This document shows, piece after piece, positions 7,062-15,733 of a DNA stretch of 34,903 nt (the first letter of the stretch is position 1; each line of letters opens with the position of its first letter). Made by a program: the position numbers and the translations under genes. The notes beneath the pieces are model-generated. The model was not told the origin of the DNA, ran no database searches, and saw nothing but the letters and a program-made list of their open reading frames with translations. Location of the stretch: contig JAEWVC010000097.1 in NCBI GenBank assembly GCA_023459275.1, positions 1 through 34,903 of the forward strand, written 5' to 3'. Origin of the DNA: Bacillota bacterium. GTDB taxonomy: Bacteria; Bacillota; Clostridia; Christensenellales; Aristaeellaceae.

Positions 7062-8882
7062 TCACTGTTTCATGCCCGGTACGCGCCTGAGAATGATCCG
7101 GATCATTACCGCAGTCAAGTCCGGGTCAAACTGTGTTCCGCTGTTTCTTTTCAGTTCCTGGACAGCCTCCTCCAAGGACATTCCCTTGCGGTAAGTTCTG
7201 TCCTTGGTCATGGCATCAAAGGAATCGGCCACGTTGATGATCCTGGCCTCCAAAGGGATCGCCTCGCCCTTCAGCCCCCTGGGATATCCCGCGCCGTCCC
7301 ACCGCTCATGATGGCAAAGCACATACTCCGCCAGTTCCGAAAATTCGCTGGCGGACGTCAATATGCGCCAGCCCACCTCCGGATGCTTTTTCATCTCGGT
7401 CCACTCCGCCTCGTCCAGCACGCCGGGCTTGTTGAGTATTGTTTCGTCGATGCCAATCTTCCCGATATCGTGCACCAATCCGAACATGCGGATGCGGTTG
7501 ACCTCGTATTCCTTCATCCCCAGCTCCGCCGCCAGGACCGCGCCCAGTTCTCCCACGCGCCTGGAATGCATCATCTCCCGCTTGCTCTTTTCAAACAGCG
7601 CGTTAAGGATCACATCCACCGTTTTGTTGCGCATGCTGGCGCTTTCGTAAATTTTGTGCCTGTACATATGATTCTCGGCTTCCGCCACCACGTCCTGCAT
7701 CCTGTCTGCCAGGGCGTGCCTGGTGGCGTAGCCCATGGACAGGGACAGCACGGTTGCGCCCAGCTTGGCCTCCTGCACCTTTTGACGGATACGGGCAACG
7801 ATCTGCTCGGCGTCCGTTTCATCCGCGCCGGGAAGGATGAAAGCAAACTCATCCCCGCCGATTCTGGCCACCGTATCGCCAGGCCGGCACTCCTCCTGCA
7901 GGATCAGGGACGCCTGCTTCAAAAGTGCGTCGCCCTCCGCATGGCCGAAAGAATCATTGATCAGCTTCAGACCGTTCACATCGCTCAAAATCACGGTGAC
8001 GGGCAGTTCGTTTGTGGCTCCCAACTTTTTGAGCTCCTCCTCAAAAAAGCGCCTGTTATAAAGGTCCGTCAGCTGGTCGTGATAACTGACATAGATCAAT
8101 TCTTTCTCGTATCCCTTGCGCCTTGTGATGTCTGACACGATCAATTGAACGGCCGGTTCGTGATTGTATGTCAGAAGGGAAGCCATCACCTCCACATGGA
8201 CCAAAGAACCCTCCATGGTGACAAACACATCCTCCAGGGGGAACAGCCCCCTTTCACCGTCCATCAGCATGCGGATGCGCTGGGAAAAGGATTTGAAGCC
8301 GTCCGGATGGACGATTTCTCCGATCCGTTTCCTTGTCAGTTTTTCCGCGTTCTCCGCTTTGAGCAGCCTGACGCCGGCGGGGTTGACAAACGCGATCCGT
8401 TCCCTGACCAGCACAAAGATCCCCACGGGGGACAGTTCCAGGATGCTGCGGTACCGCTCTTCGCTTTCCTTCAGGTCCTCAAGAGCCAGCTTACGCTCCC
8501 GCCGCAGCTCCCTTTGCTCCAGGGCGCTTAAAATCGCCGGGCCCAGCCGCTTGAGATGGTCCTTGATCACATAGTCCCAGGCGCCGTTTTTCATGCAGTC
8601 AACAGCCGTATCCTCGTTCATCGACCCCGTTATGATGATGAAGGGGACATCCGGCGCGTGTTCAAGCGCCAGCCTCAAGGCTGTGAGCCCGTCAAACCTG
8701 GGCAGCTTGTAATCCGAAAGGATCAGATTGGGGGCAAACGCCTGTATGGCGTCAAGAAACTCCTCCCGCGTTTCCACCCGCAGGAATTCCGCGAAGGGCA
8801 GTACTTTGCGGGTCTCCCGCCGGATCAGCTCGGCATCGGGGGGAAAGTCCTCCACCATCAGGACGCGCATGATATCTTCCAT
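7062..8882 (-). CDS. Response regulator with REC, PAS, GGDEF and HD-GYP domains (dual c-di-GMP enzyme)
   Basis: A 606-residue cytosolic signalling protein. A receiver domain (about 1-120, phospho-acceptor Asp57 in SDYKLP) is followed by a PAS domain (about 140-255). Next is a GGDEF diguanylate cyclase domain (260-420) with intact GGDEF at 342-346 and an RxxD inhibitory site at 333-336. An HD-GYP phosphodiesterase domain (about 425-600) has HD at 471-472 and the full HHERWDGAGYP motif at 524-534. Both catalytic halves keep their key residues, so it could make and degrade c-di-GMP depending on phosphorylation. It starts 36 nt after the upstream regulator gene. An alternative ATG at 8870 gives the N-terminus MRVLMVEDF. 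It is the likely output of the adjacent PAS kinase. Confidence 0.93.
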   Translation of the reverse strand: MEDIMRVLMVEDFPPDAELIRRETRKVLPFAEFLRVETREEFLDAIQAFAPNLILSDYKLPRFDGLTALRLALEHAPDVPFIIITGSMNEDTAVDCMKNGAWDYVIKDHLKRLGPAILSALEQRELRRERKLALEDLKESEERYRSILELSPVGIFVLVRERIAFVNPAGVRLLKAENAEKLTRKRIGEIVHPDGFKSFSQRIRMLMDGERGLFPLEDVFVTMEGSLVHVEVMASLLTYNHEPAVQLIVSDITRRKGYEKELIYVSYHDQLTDLYNRRFFEEELKKLGATNELPVTVILSDVNGLKLINDSFGHAEGDALLKQASLILQEECRPGDTVARIGGDEFAFILPGADETDAEQIVARIRQKVQEAKLGATVLSLSMGYATRHALADRMQDVVAEAENHMYRHKIYESASMRNKTVDVILNALFEKSKREMMHSRRVGELGAVLAAELGMKEYEVNRIRMFGLVHDIGKIGIDETILNKPGVLDEAEWTEMKKHPEVGWRILTSASEFSELAEYVLCHHERWDGAGYPRGLKGEAIPLEARIINVADSFDAMTKDRTYRKGMSLEEAVQELKRNSGTQFDPDLTAVMIRIILRRVPGMKQ

Positions 8883-8918
8883 CCGTCAACACCCTGCTCT
8901 TGTATATCTCTCAAAAGG

Positions 8919-9362
8919 TCAATGCGGCAACTGATTGATCAGCAGCCAATAAAAGCCCAGGTTTTTCATCAGGTCAATAAAGGCCTCAAATCCCACGGGC
9001 TTCACCACATAACTGTTGGCTCCCAAATCATAAGCGGTTTTGATATCCGGGTCCTCCCTGGAGGAGGTGACGATGACCACCGGAATGGCGCGCAGCCTCG
9101 CGTCGGACTTTACCGTCTGCAATACTTCCAGCCCGCTTACCTTGGGCAGCTTCAGATCCAGCAGGATCACCTTGGGTACCTGCCCCAAGACGCGTTCTCC
9201 GTACTCCCCGCGGCAATACAGAAAGTCCAGGGCGGCGGCGCCATCCTCCGCCACGTGGATGGGGTTGGCGATGTTATGCTTTTTGATGGCCCGGAGCATC
9301 AGCTCCACATCCTGCGGATTATCCTCCACCAAAAGAATATCCACGGCTTCACAGTGACCCAT
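8919..9362 (-). CDS. Single-domain response regulator (Rcp1/CheY-like)
   Basis: A 147-residue stand-alone receiver domain. It has the acidic pocket in ILLVEDNPQDVEL, phospho-acceptor Asp69 in VILLDLKLPKVSG, and the conserved Thr/Ser and Lys (VVIVTSS; SYVVKPVGF). This form, with an extended helix region after DFLYCRGEY, resembles the Rcp1-type regulators found with phytochrome-like kinases. The start at 9362 is chosen because GGGGGAG lies just upstream inside the kinase gene, giving a 14-nt overlap. Longer in-frame starts upstream would be buried in kinase coding sequence. It has no output domain, so it probably relays phosphate or acts by protein contact. Confidence 0.93.
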   Translation of the reverse strand: MGHCEAVDILLVEDNPQDVELMLRAIKKHNIANPIHVAEDGAAALDFLYCRGEYGERVLGQVPKVILLDLKLPKVSGLEVLQTVKSDARLRAIPVVIVTSSREDPDIKTAYDLGANSYVVKPVGFEAFIDLMKNLGFYWLLINQLPH

Positions 9363-12132
9363 TTTTCTCCCCCTTATCCACACTGAAATAGAAAGCCGCT
9401 CCCTCGCCCGGCCGGCCCTCCGCCCAGACGGTCCCGCCATGGCGGTTCACAATGCGCTGGACAATGGCCAGCCCCACGCCTGTGCCCTCAAATTCCCTGC
9501 TGCTGTGCAGCCGCTGGAACACGCCGAACAGCTTGTCCGCATACCGCTGGTCAAAACCGGCGCCTTTGTCCGCCACCTGATAGACCGCCTTGCCATCCTC
9601 GGCGGCCCCGCTGACCCTGATCACCGTTTTTTCCTTTTTGGAAGAAAATTTGATGGCGTTGCTCAGGAGATTCATCCATACCTGGCGCATGAGCGTTGGA
9701 TCGGCCATTACGCCCGGCAGCGGGCCGATGACAACATCAAAGGCCGCCCGCTCCTCTTCCGTGGTCAGCTCATGGTAGACAGCATGGGCCAGCGCCCCCA
9801 TATCCACCGGGAGACGCCTCAGGTCCGCACGGCCCACGCGGGAAAATGCCAAAAGATCGTCGATCAGCCTGCCCATTTGCCTGGCGCTGTCACTGATGAC
9901 ACGGCATACCCTTTTTCCGTTCTCATCCAGCGAGCCGCTGTAGTCCTCCAGCAGGATCTGCACATACCCGTCCACCGAGCGCAGGGGCGCCCGCAGGTCG
10001 TGGGAAACGGAGTAGGAAAACGCCTCCAGTTCCTTGTTGGCGGCTTCATATTGCTCGGTGCGCTTGCGGACGCGTTCCTCCAATTCCTCCGCACGCAAAG
10101 CCAGCTCCCCGCGCATGCGGGACCGCTCGATGACGATGGCCAATTGGGAGGCGACCTCCTGGGCGATGTCCTTTTCCTCCTGAAAAAACACACGGGGCGT
10201 ATCCCATCCCAGACTAAGGGTGCCAATCAGTTGCCCGGAAGCTTTCAAAGGGACCAGCAGGAAAGAGCAAACGCCCATGCCCTGCAGATATTCCTTCACC
10301 CGTGAGGGAACCACCTTGTGGGCGATATCCTCCGCGCTATCCACCTGTCCCGCCTGAAGCAGCTGCAAATTCCCATACCTTTCTTTCAGCCGCATCGTTT
10401 GGACACTGACGGCCGCTTTGCCGCCCTCGTCCACCGCCTGCACCCGCAAATCCTTTCCGTCCATCACAAAAATGTCGATGCTGGCCCGCTTGGTGTTTAA
10501 CAGGTCATGCATCCGCCTGACGGCCGACCCGGCGATATCTTCCAGGTGTCCGGGCCCGGCGAGCACGGCGCGGTCGATCTCATGCAGTATCTCCAGCCGC
10601 TCGGCCTGTTTTTTCAGCTGCTGCTCCGCCTGAATCCGGGATGTCACATCCATGACTGTGGAAATCATCAGCGGGCTGCCCGGCACGGGCGTGTTGTAGG
10701 CGGAAATGTACCTTGTCTCCTCCCCTTTTCGCCTGATGGGTATGTTTTCCCATACCATCCGCTTGGGATCGCCGCTTGAGATGTCATCCAGCACACGGGC
10801 CTTTATTTCCTCCCGGAAGGCGGGTTCTTCATACACAGCGTCCCAGAACATGCCGGCATCCATGAGTTTTTCCCGGCTGGTTCCGTAATACAGGGGAAAC
10901 CTGTCGTTCATGTACGAAAAGTCCACCCGGGGCGAAACGCTGTTGACGGCGATGCCGATGGGAAGGTTGTCCATAACGGCCCGGCTGAAGGCTTCCGACT
11001 CGCGAAGTTCCCGGGCGGCCTTCCTGCGCTCCGATACGTCCCGGACAAATACCAGCGCCCCATGCTTTCCGTCATATTCGATGGGTTCCCCTTTGGTTTC
11101 CACCCATACCCGGCTTCCGTCCACCCGGATAAATTCCTGCTCAAACAGTTCGTTAATCGGCTTTCGTTCCTTGTTCAGCTGCCGGATTCTTTCCGTAACC
11201 TGCCGCCTGTTTTCACGCGGGATGCGATTAAGGACCGGCGTCCCCAGCAGCTTCTCGGGGTTGCCGATTCCCAAAAGCCGGCAGCAGGCCGGATTGATAT
11301 AGGCAAATACATTGTCCGTCTGTACGAAAATGGGGTCCGGGGCACCTTCAACGATCCGCCGGAACCTTTCCTCCGCCGTCCGCCGCCTTGTAATATCCCG
11401 GGCCATGCTCAGATACAGCCTTTCCCCCCGCCAGATGCAGCAGCCAAACTGTATCTCCACAGGAAACAGCGTGCCGTCTTTGCGCTTATGGCGGCCATTC
11501 AGCGTATAACCCGACCCCGGCTGGATCTTCACCCACTGCGCCTGCGCCGACTGCAGGTCGAAATCCTGTTCCACATCGGGAACGGACATCGTCAGCAGTT
11601 CTTCCCTTGTATATCCCAGGCTCTTGCAGGCACGGTCGTTTACCTCCACAAACCGGCCGTTGAAATCATGTACAAAGAAGGCCTCGCTGGCCTGTTCCGC
11701 CAGCGCCTGATAACGCTGTTCCCTTTCGGCGTTTTCCCGTTTTTCCAGCACAATGTCCGTAATACAGCGAAGGTGCAGCACAAAGCATGCCGCACCTTGA
11801 TGGTCCTTTATTCTCTTGCAGCGAATCTGATAATAATCCGGCCGCGCGCCCTTTATAAAAAGACGGCTTTCCATCTGGAAGGCGGAACCGCTCCCTGCGC
11901 ACAAAGACACGCGGCGCCGGAACTCCGCCGCCTCCTCCTGTGGCAGCAGCGTAAAAAAGGACGCAGCAGGGCCGCACGCAAAGCTTTCGCTGAAGGCCTG
12001 GTTGGCATACAGGATGGCACCCGCCGCATCTGCCACAACAACCGGATCCCCCAGCGCATCCAGCATCTCACCATACGGAGGGACCGCTCCTTCCGGTATG
12101 GAGGGCTCTTGAAAACCGGGGCTCCCTTTCAT
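9349..12132 (-). CDS. Soluble multi-PAS/GAF sensor histidine kinase
   Basis: A 927-residue kinase with no transmembrane segment, so it senses cytosolic signals. The order is: four PAS domains (about 20-130, 140-250, 255-370, 380-500), a GAF domain (515-665), a coiled coil (670-705), HisKA with phospho-acceptor His711 in SYSVSHDLRAPL, and HATPase (N box Asn825, DKGAGF 855-860, GTGVGL 883-888). The FSYSVSHDLRAPLRSVDGY box is the type seen in bacteriophytochrome-like kinases. The bilin-binding PAS-GAF-PHY arrangement is not recognisable, so light sensing should not be assumed. AGGAG precedes the ATG. The gene heads a three-gene operon with a clear promoter at 12208-12236. Confidence 0.93.
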   Translation of the reverse strand: MKGSPGFQEPSIPEGAVPPYGEMLDALGDPVVVADAAGAILYANQAFSESFACGPAASFFTLLPQEEAAEFRRRVSLCAGSGSAFQMESRLFIKGARPDYYQIRCKRIKDHQGAACFVLHLRCITDIVLEKRENAEREQRYQALAEQASEAFFVHDFNGRFVEVNDRACKSLGYTREELLTMSVPDVEQDFDLQSAQAQWVKIQPGSGYTLNGRHKRKDGTLFPVEIQFGCCIWRGERLYLSMARDITRRRTAEERFRRIVEGAPDPIFVQTDNVFAYINPACCRLLGIGNPEKLLGTPVLNRIPRENRRQVTERIRQLNKERKPINELFEQEFIRVDGSRVWVETKGEPIEYDGKHGALVFVRDVSERRKAARELRESEAFSRAVMDNLPIGIAVNSVSPRVDFSYMNDRFPLYYGTSREKLMDAGMFWDAVYEEPAFREEIKARVLDDISSGDPKRMVWENIPIRRKGEETRYISAYNTPVPGSPLMISTVMDVTSRIQAEQQLKKQAERLEILHEIDRAVLAGPGHLEDIAGSAVRRMHDLLNTKRASIDIFVMDGKDLRVQAVDEGGKAAVSVQTMRLKERYGNLQLLQAGQVDSAEDIAHKVVPSRVKEYLQGMGVCSFLLVPLKASGQLIGTLSLGWDTPRVFFQEEKDIAQEVASQLAIVIERSRMRGELALRAEELEERVRKRTEQYEAANKELEAFSYSVSHDLRAPLRSVDGYVQILLEDYSGSLDENGKRVCRVISDSARQMGRLIDDLLAFSRVGRADLRRLPVDMGALAHAVYHELTTEEERAAFDVVIGPLPGVMADPTLMRQVWMNLLSNAIKFSSKKEKTVIRVSGAAEDGKAVYQVADKGAGFDQRYADKLFGVFQRLHSSREFEGTGVGLAIVQRIVNRHGGTVWAEGRPGEGAAFYFSVDKGEKNGSL

Positions 12133-12207
12133 TCTTCATCTCCTGCAATTTCCGAAAATCGGCCGGCAAACTTAGAAAAAGACACCAACTTATTTATTGT
12201 CAAAAAA

Positions 12208-12236
12208 ATTATACAGTGAAACAAAAAGGAATGCAA
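12208..12236 (-). promoter_or_regulatory. Promoter of the PAS kinase / c-di-GMP operon
   Basis: On the minus strand, TTGCAT (12236-12231) and a perfect TATAAT (12213-12208) are separated by 17 bp. Transcription would start near 12200, leaving a leader of about 70 nt before the ATG at 12132. The AT-rich tract stands out from its GC-rich surroundings. The intergenic stretch 12133-12440 holds only this promoter and the hairpins at 12326-12419. Confidence 0.75.
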
Positions 12237-12325
12237 GTTTATGTCCTTTCTTGTACTGTTTTCTCATTTTTTGCTGGAAAAGCGGTAGCCAGGCCATTGT
12301 TTCCGCCCATTGGACGGCGCAAAAG

Positions 12326-12419
12326 GGGCCCGCCGGCCAGGTATCCTGGAAAGCGGGCCCGCCTGCCGGAAAGAAAGGCCTCCCCGGCAAATCCTTGCGC
12401 GCCGCCTATACGGCGGCGC
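12326..12419 (-). terminator. Hairpins downstream of galactonate dehydratase, probable terminator
   Basis: Two strong stems lie just past the dgoD stop in its direction of transcription. The first is GCGCCGCC/GGCGGCGC (12399-12406 with 12412-12419). The second is GGGCCCGC/GCGGGCCC (12326-12333 with 12353-12360), with an inner CCAGG/CCTGG stem. On the minus strand the second is followed by CTTTTG, a short T tract, so termination is plausible but not canonical. Confidence 0.55.
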
Positions 12420-12440
12420 CTGATGGTGCGTGATCTGATA

Positions 12441-13589
12441 TCACCATTCCGCCACGGTGCCGTCAAAGTTCCGCCATACGGGATTCTTCCAATTATGGCC
12501 GGACTTTGCAGCTTCCTTCAACCTTTCCTCATCCACCTCAACGCCCAGCCCCGGCTTTTGCGGGATGCCGATAAAGCCGTCCCGGTAGGTAAACAGCGAC
12601 GCATCCTTCAAATAATCCATCAGATCGCCGCCCTTGTTGTAGTGGATGCCCAGGCTCTGCTCCTGGATGAACACATTGGGCGTGCAAAAGTCAAGCTGCA
12701 CGCAGCTTGCCAGCGCCACAGGCCCCAGGGGGCAGTGGGGGGCCACCGCCACATCGTAGGCTTCCGCCATGGAAGCGATCTTTTTGCATTCCGAAATGCC
12801 CCCTGCGTGGGAGAGATCGGGCTGGATGATATCCACATAGCCTTCTGCCAGCAGCTTTTTGAAGTCCCAGCGGCTGAACATCCGCTCCCCGGTGGCGATG
12901 GGGGTGGCGGTGTGTTTCGTAATTTCCCGCAGCGCCTCAATATTCTCCGCAAGCACCGGCTCCTCGATGAACATCAGGTGGTAGGGGTCCAGTTCCTTGG
13001 CCAGCACCTTGGCCATGCTCTTGTGCACCCGCCCGTGGAAGTCCACCGCCACGTCCATCTGATAGCCCAGGGCATCCCGGATGGCGGCCACCCGCGAAAC
13101 TGCCTGCTCAACCTTCTGGAAGGAGTCGATATAGTGCATCTCCTCCGTGGCGTTCATCTTGACGGCGGTATAACCCAGGCTGAGCTTCTCCTTCGCCGCC
13201 GCCGCAATGTCGTTGGGCCGGTCGCCGCCGATCCAGCAATATACCTTCAATTTGTCGCGGCACCTGCCCCCCAGCAATTGGTATACGGGAACACCCAGCG
13301 CCTTGCCCTTGATATCCCACAGCGCCTGGTCAATGCCCGCGATGGCGCTCATCACCTCCGGGCCGCCCCGGTAAAAGCCGCCCCTAAACATCGTCTGCCA
13401 TAAGTCCTCAATGTCCATGGGGTCCTTGCCCATAAAATAGGTTTGTAGCTCGGTAACGGCAGCCTGCACCGTGGCGGCGCGGCCCTCCACCACCGGCTCG
13501 CCCCAGCCGCAGAGGCCCTCGTCGGTTTGGAGCTTTAAAAACAGCCATCTGGGCGCGGCGGGATACAGCGCAAAACCCGTGATCTTCAT
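12441..13589 (-). CDS. dgoD: D-galactonate dehydratase
   Basis: Enolase-superfamily enzyme that dehydrates D-galactonate to 2-dehydro-3-deoxy-D-galactonate. The 382 residues follow the Escherichia coli GalD/DgoD pattern closely from MKIT to the terminal VAEW. Metal ligands are Asp183, Glu209 and Glu235. The acid/base histidines are His185 (DFHGRV) and His285 (APHCPLGP). GFYRGGP, IAGIDQALWDIKGK and QPDLSHAGGI are also present. The start at 13589 is set by AGGAGG 10 nt upstream; longer in-frame starts run back through the divergent promoter. The gene is transcribed away from the aldolase and kinase of the same pathway. A weak TATAGA lies at 13629-13624 on the minus strand, without a good -35. 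Confidence 0.95.
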   Translation of the reverse strand: MKITGFALYPAAPRWLFLKLQTDEGLCGWGEPVVEGRAATVQAAVTELQTYFMGKDPMDIEDLWQTMFRGGFYRGGPEVMSAIAGIDQALWDIKGKALGVPVYQLLGGRCRDKLKVYCWIGGDRPNDIAAAAKEKLSLGYTAVKMNATEEMHYIDSFQKVEQAVSRVAAIRDALGYQMDVAVDFHGRVHKSMAKVLAKELDPYHLMFIEEPVLAENIEALREITKHTATPIATGERMFSRWDFKKLLAEGYVDIIQPDLSHAGGISECKKIASMAEAYDVAVAPHCPLGPVALASCVQLDFCTPNVFIQEQSLGIHYNKGGDLMDYLKDASLFTYRDGFIGIPQKPGLGVEVDEERLKEAAKSGHNWKNPVWRNFDGTVAEW

Positions 13590-13674
13590 AGATATGTTTC
13601 CTCCTGACCCTTGCGATTCTTCTTCTATAAAATTCGCAGCCGGCCCTCGCCGCTCCTGCCGCAAAAACCGGCTA

Positions 13675-13703
13675 TTGACAAGGATTCCTCCGTTTTTTAT
13701 AGT
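13675..13703 (+). promoter_or_regulatory. Promoter of the dgo aldolase-kinase operon
   Basis: A perfect TTGACA at 13675-13680, a 17-bp spacer and TATAGT at 13698-13703 place the start near 13710. The quasi-palindrome CATGTACAAG (13709-13718) covers the start site and could be an operator for a GntR-type regulator, as in other dgo systems; this last point is only a suggestion. No regulator gene is nearby. Confidence 0.8.
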
Positions 13704-13761
13704 AGGAGCATGTACAAGGAGCGGGCGGGATACCTTTCCCGCTCTGAAAGGAGCGGATCCT

Positions 13762-14430
13762 ATGGACCGTGAACAAGCCGTTTCCATGATCAAAAAATAC
13801 AGGCTTATCGCCATTATCCGGGGCGTGGCCGGAGAAAGCGCGCTGCCCCTGGCACGGGCGCTGCACCTGGGCGGAGTGCGGGCGCTGGAATTCACCTTTG
13901 ACCACAATATGCCGGGCTATGTGCAGGATGCCTGCGAAAAGGTGCTGGCCGTCAAACGCGCCTTCGGCGGCGAACTGCTGGTGGGCTGCGGCACGGTGCT
14001 GTCCGCCATGGAAGCAGAGGCCGCGGCGCAGGCCGGGGCGCAGATGATTATTTCGCCCCACACGGACCCGGAACTCATTACCCGCGGAAAGGCGCTGGGC
14101 GCCGTGTGCATCCCGGGTGCCTTCACCCCTACCGAGATCGTCCGGGCGCATGCGGCCGGGGCCGATTTCGTAAAGCTCTTTCCCGCCGGGGAGCTGGGCC
14201 TTGGCTATATCAAAGCCGTGCGCGCGCCCCTTTGCCACATCCCCCTACTGGCGGTGGGCGGCGTGAAGCCCGAGAATGTCTCCGGATTTCTTGATGCCGG
14301 CATGGCGGGCTTTGGCGTAGGGGGCCAGCTTGCGGATGCCTCCGCTGTCCGGAAGGGTGATTTTCAGTTGATCACGCTTCGGGCGCAGGCCTTTGTGAAC
14401 GCCATCCGGGATTGGGAGGGGCGCGCATGA
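13762..14430 (+). CDS. dgoA: 2-dehydro-3-deoxy-6-phosphogalactonate (KDPGal/KDPG) aldolase
   Basis: Class I aldolase of 222 residues that splits KDPGal into pyruvate and glyceraldehyde-3-phosphate. The Schiff-base lysine is Lys138 in FVKLFPAGELG and the catalytic glutamate is Glu43 in ALEFTFDHN. GCGTVLSAMEAE and AVGGVKPENVSGFLDAGM are further family blocks. The start at 13762 follows AAAGGAG by 8 nt; an upstream in-frame start at 13471 would overlap dgoD and the promoter. The stop overlaps the kinase start by 4 nt (ATGA). Sequence alone cannot separate KDPG from KDPGal specificity; the dgoD and dgoK neighbours decide the call. Confidence 0.93.
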   Translation: MDREQAVSMIKKYRLIAIIRGVAGESALPLARALHLGGVRALEFTFDHNMPGYVQDACEKVLAVKRAFGGELLVGCGTVLSAMEAEAAAQAGAQMIISPHTDPELITRGKALGAVCIPGAFTPTEIVRAHAAGADFVKLFPAGELGLGYIKAVRAPLCHIPLLAVGGVKPENVSGFLDAGMAGFGVGGQLADASAVRKGDFQLITLRAQAFVNAIRDWEGRA

Positions 14431-15413
14431 ATACGCCCGTTATCCTCATCGACGGCGGCACCACCAATGTGCGCGTCACGCTGCTTGACGGGCATGGTCT
14501 GCCCCTTGACACCGTAAAAAAGGAGGCCGGCGTTGCCCATACGGCCATGGACGGCCACAACGGGCGGCTGAAGGAAGCGGTGCGGGAAGCCATTTCCGGA
14601 TTAACGGACAAATATGGCATCAAAAAAGGGGACAGCGTCCCCTGCGTGGCCTACGGCATGATCACCAGCAGGGAGGGGCTTTATGAGGTCCCCCATTTGG
14701 CTGCCCCGGCGGACGCGGCGGATCTGCGCAGCGCCATGGTCAGCCGCAGCTTTGACGATATCACGGATTTTCCCATCCGCTTTATCCCCGGTGTGAAAAA
14801 CATGGCCGGAAAGGCGGATTTGAGCAATTTTTCCCAAATGGACATGATGCGGGGGGAGGAAACGGAGGCCGTGGGCCTGTGGCGTCTCCTGGCGCCCGCC
14901 AGAGCCTGCCTGTTTTTGCTGCCCGGCTCCCACAACAAGCTTACGCGCATGGATGAAACCGGGCGGATCATGGGCTGCATGACCACCATGTCCGGCGAGC
15001 TCCTGAGCGTGCTTACGAATCACACCATCCTGTCCTCCGCGGTGGGCCACCTTTTCGCCACAGCGGAAACCTATGACCGGGACATGGCCCTGGCCGGATT
15101 CCGGGAAGCGGAAAAAATGGGGCTAGGCCGGGCGGCCTTCGCGGGGCGCATCCTGTCCACCCTGGGCGGGCTGCCCCCGGAGAAGATCGCCAGCTACCTG
15201 CTGGGTGCCGTGCTTTCTACGGACATCCAGGCCATCAAGGCTTTTTGCGGGGGCGGGCTGCCCCTGTTCATCGCCGGCAAGCAGCCGCTGAAACAGGCGC
15301 TTGCGGATGTGGCCCAGGCTGCCGGGCTGATGGGCGCCGCCGCCGTGGCGGATGATCTTTGCGCCCGGATGGGCATCGCGGGGGCCCTGCATATCGCGGG
15401 ACTGACTGTCTGA
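14427..15413 (+). CDS. dgoK: 2-dehydro-3-deoxygalactonokinase
   Basis: ASKHA-fold sugar-acid kinase of 328 residues that phosphorylates KDGal at C6 before the aldolase step. The N-terminal phosphate-binding motif IDGGTTNVRVTLLDG, the central LLPGSHNKLTRMDETGRI and the MTTMSGELLSVLTNHTILSS block are typical of DgoK. It is translationally coupled to the aldolase (ATGA overlap), giving coordinated output. It is about 35 residues longer than the Escherichia coli enzyme. No galactonate transporter follows; the next gene encodes a small cysteine-rich protein 12 nt downstream. Confidence 0.92.
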   Translation: MNTPVILIDGGTTNVRVTLLDGHGLPLDTVKKEAGVAHTAMDGHNGRLKEAVREAISGLTDKYGIKKGDSVPCVAYGMITSREGLYEVPHLAAPADAADLRSAMVSRSFDDITDFPIRFIPGVKNMAGKADLSNFSQMDMMRGEETEAVGLWRLLAPARACLFLLPGSHNKLTRMDETGRIMGCMTTMSGELLSVLTNHTILSSAVGHLFATAETYDRDMALAGFREAEKMGLGRAAFAGRILSTLGGLPPEKIASYLLGAVLSTDIQAIKAFCGGGLPLFIAGKQPLKQALADVAQAAGLMGAAAVADDLCARMGIAGALHIAGLTV

Positions 15414-15425
15414 GGGAGGAAGCCC

Positions 15426-15722
15426 ATGGCCTATGACAGCGGCGCGGTCCTTTGCAGAAAATGTCTGCCAGCGGAGGTCCATGAAGAGGATTTGCGAAAA
15501 TACCTGGACGGCTATGCCGCCTCCCTGCCGGACAGCCTGCGCGCGCCGGAGGCGGTATACGCAAAGCGGCTGGCGCTTTGCGAAACGTGCCCCCGCCGCA
15601 TCCTGTTCACCTGCACGCTGTGCGGCTGCTACATCCAGGCCCGGGCCGCCAAGAGGGCGCAAAAATGCCCCCTTCCCGGCGCGCCCAGGTGGGGCGCCCT
15701 TTTGGAACGGGACGATGAATGA
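15426..15722 (+). CDS. Small cysteine-rich protein, DUF6171 family
   Basis: A 98-residue protein of unknown function. Eight cysteines are arranged as CxxC (10, 13), CxxC (52, 55), CxxCxC (63, 66, 68) and Cys81, which looks like one or two structural zinc sites. The segment YAKRLALCETC and the CTLCGCYIQARAAKRAQKCP stretch match the pattern I associate with DUF6171 of Firmicutes. GGGAGGA precedes the ATG. The gene sits between dgoK and the synthetase-like gene on one probable transcript, and its stop region overlaps an ATG at 15719. A nucleic-acid or protein-binding adaptor role is possible but unproven. Confidence 0.75.
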   Translation: MAYDSGAVLCRKCLPAEVHEEDLRKYLDGYAASLPDSLRAPEAVYAKRLALCETCPRRILFTCTLCGCYIQARAAKRAQKCPLPGAPRWGALLERDDE

Positions 15723-15733
15723 CGGGAGGTACC

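Noticed and set aside
6915..8135. 406-codon open frame on the plus strand
   Set aside because: It runs through the bidirectional terminator and antisense to the GGDEF/HD-GYP gene, with low-complexity composition.
9349..12132. Calling the PAS/GAF kinase a bacteriophytochrome
   Set aside because: The kinase core is similar, but no bilin-binding PAS-GAF-PHY layout is recognisable and a single GAF follows four PAS domains.
12198..12203. TTGACA on the minus strand upstream of the PAS kinase
   Set aside because: It lies downstream of a better -10 and has no -10 of its own at 16-18 bp; the TTGCAT-17-TATAAT pair explains the region.
12216..13403. 395-codon open frame on the plus strand
   Set aside because: It is antisense to dgoD and crosses the hairpins and kinase promoter; no recognisable domain.
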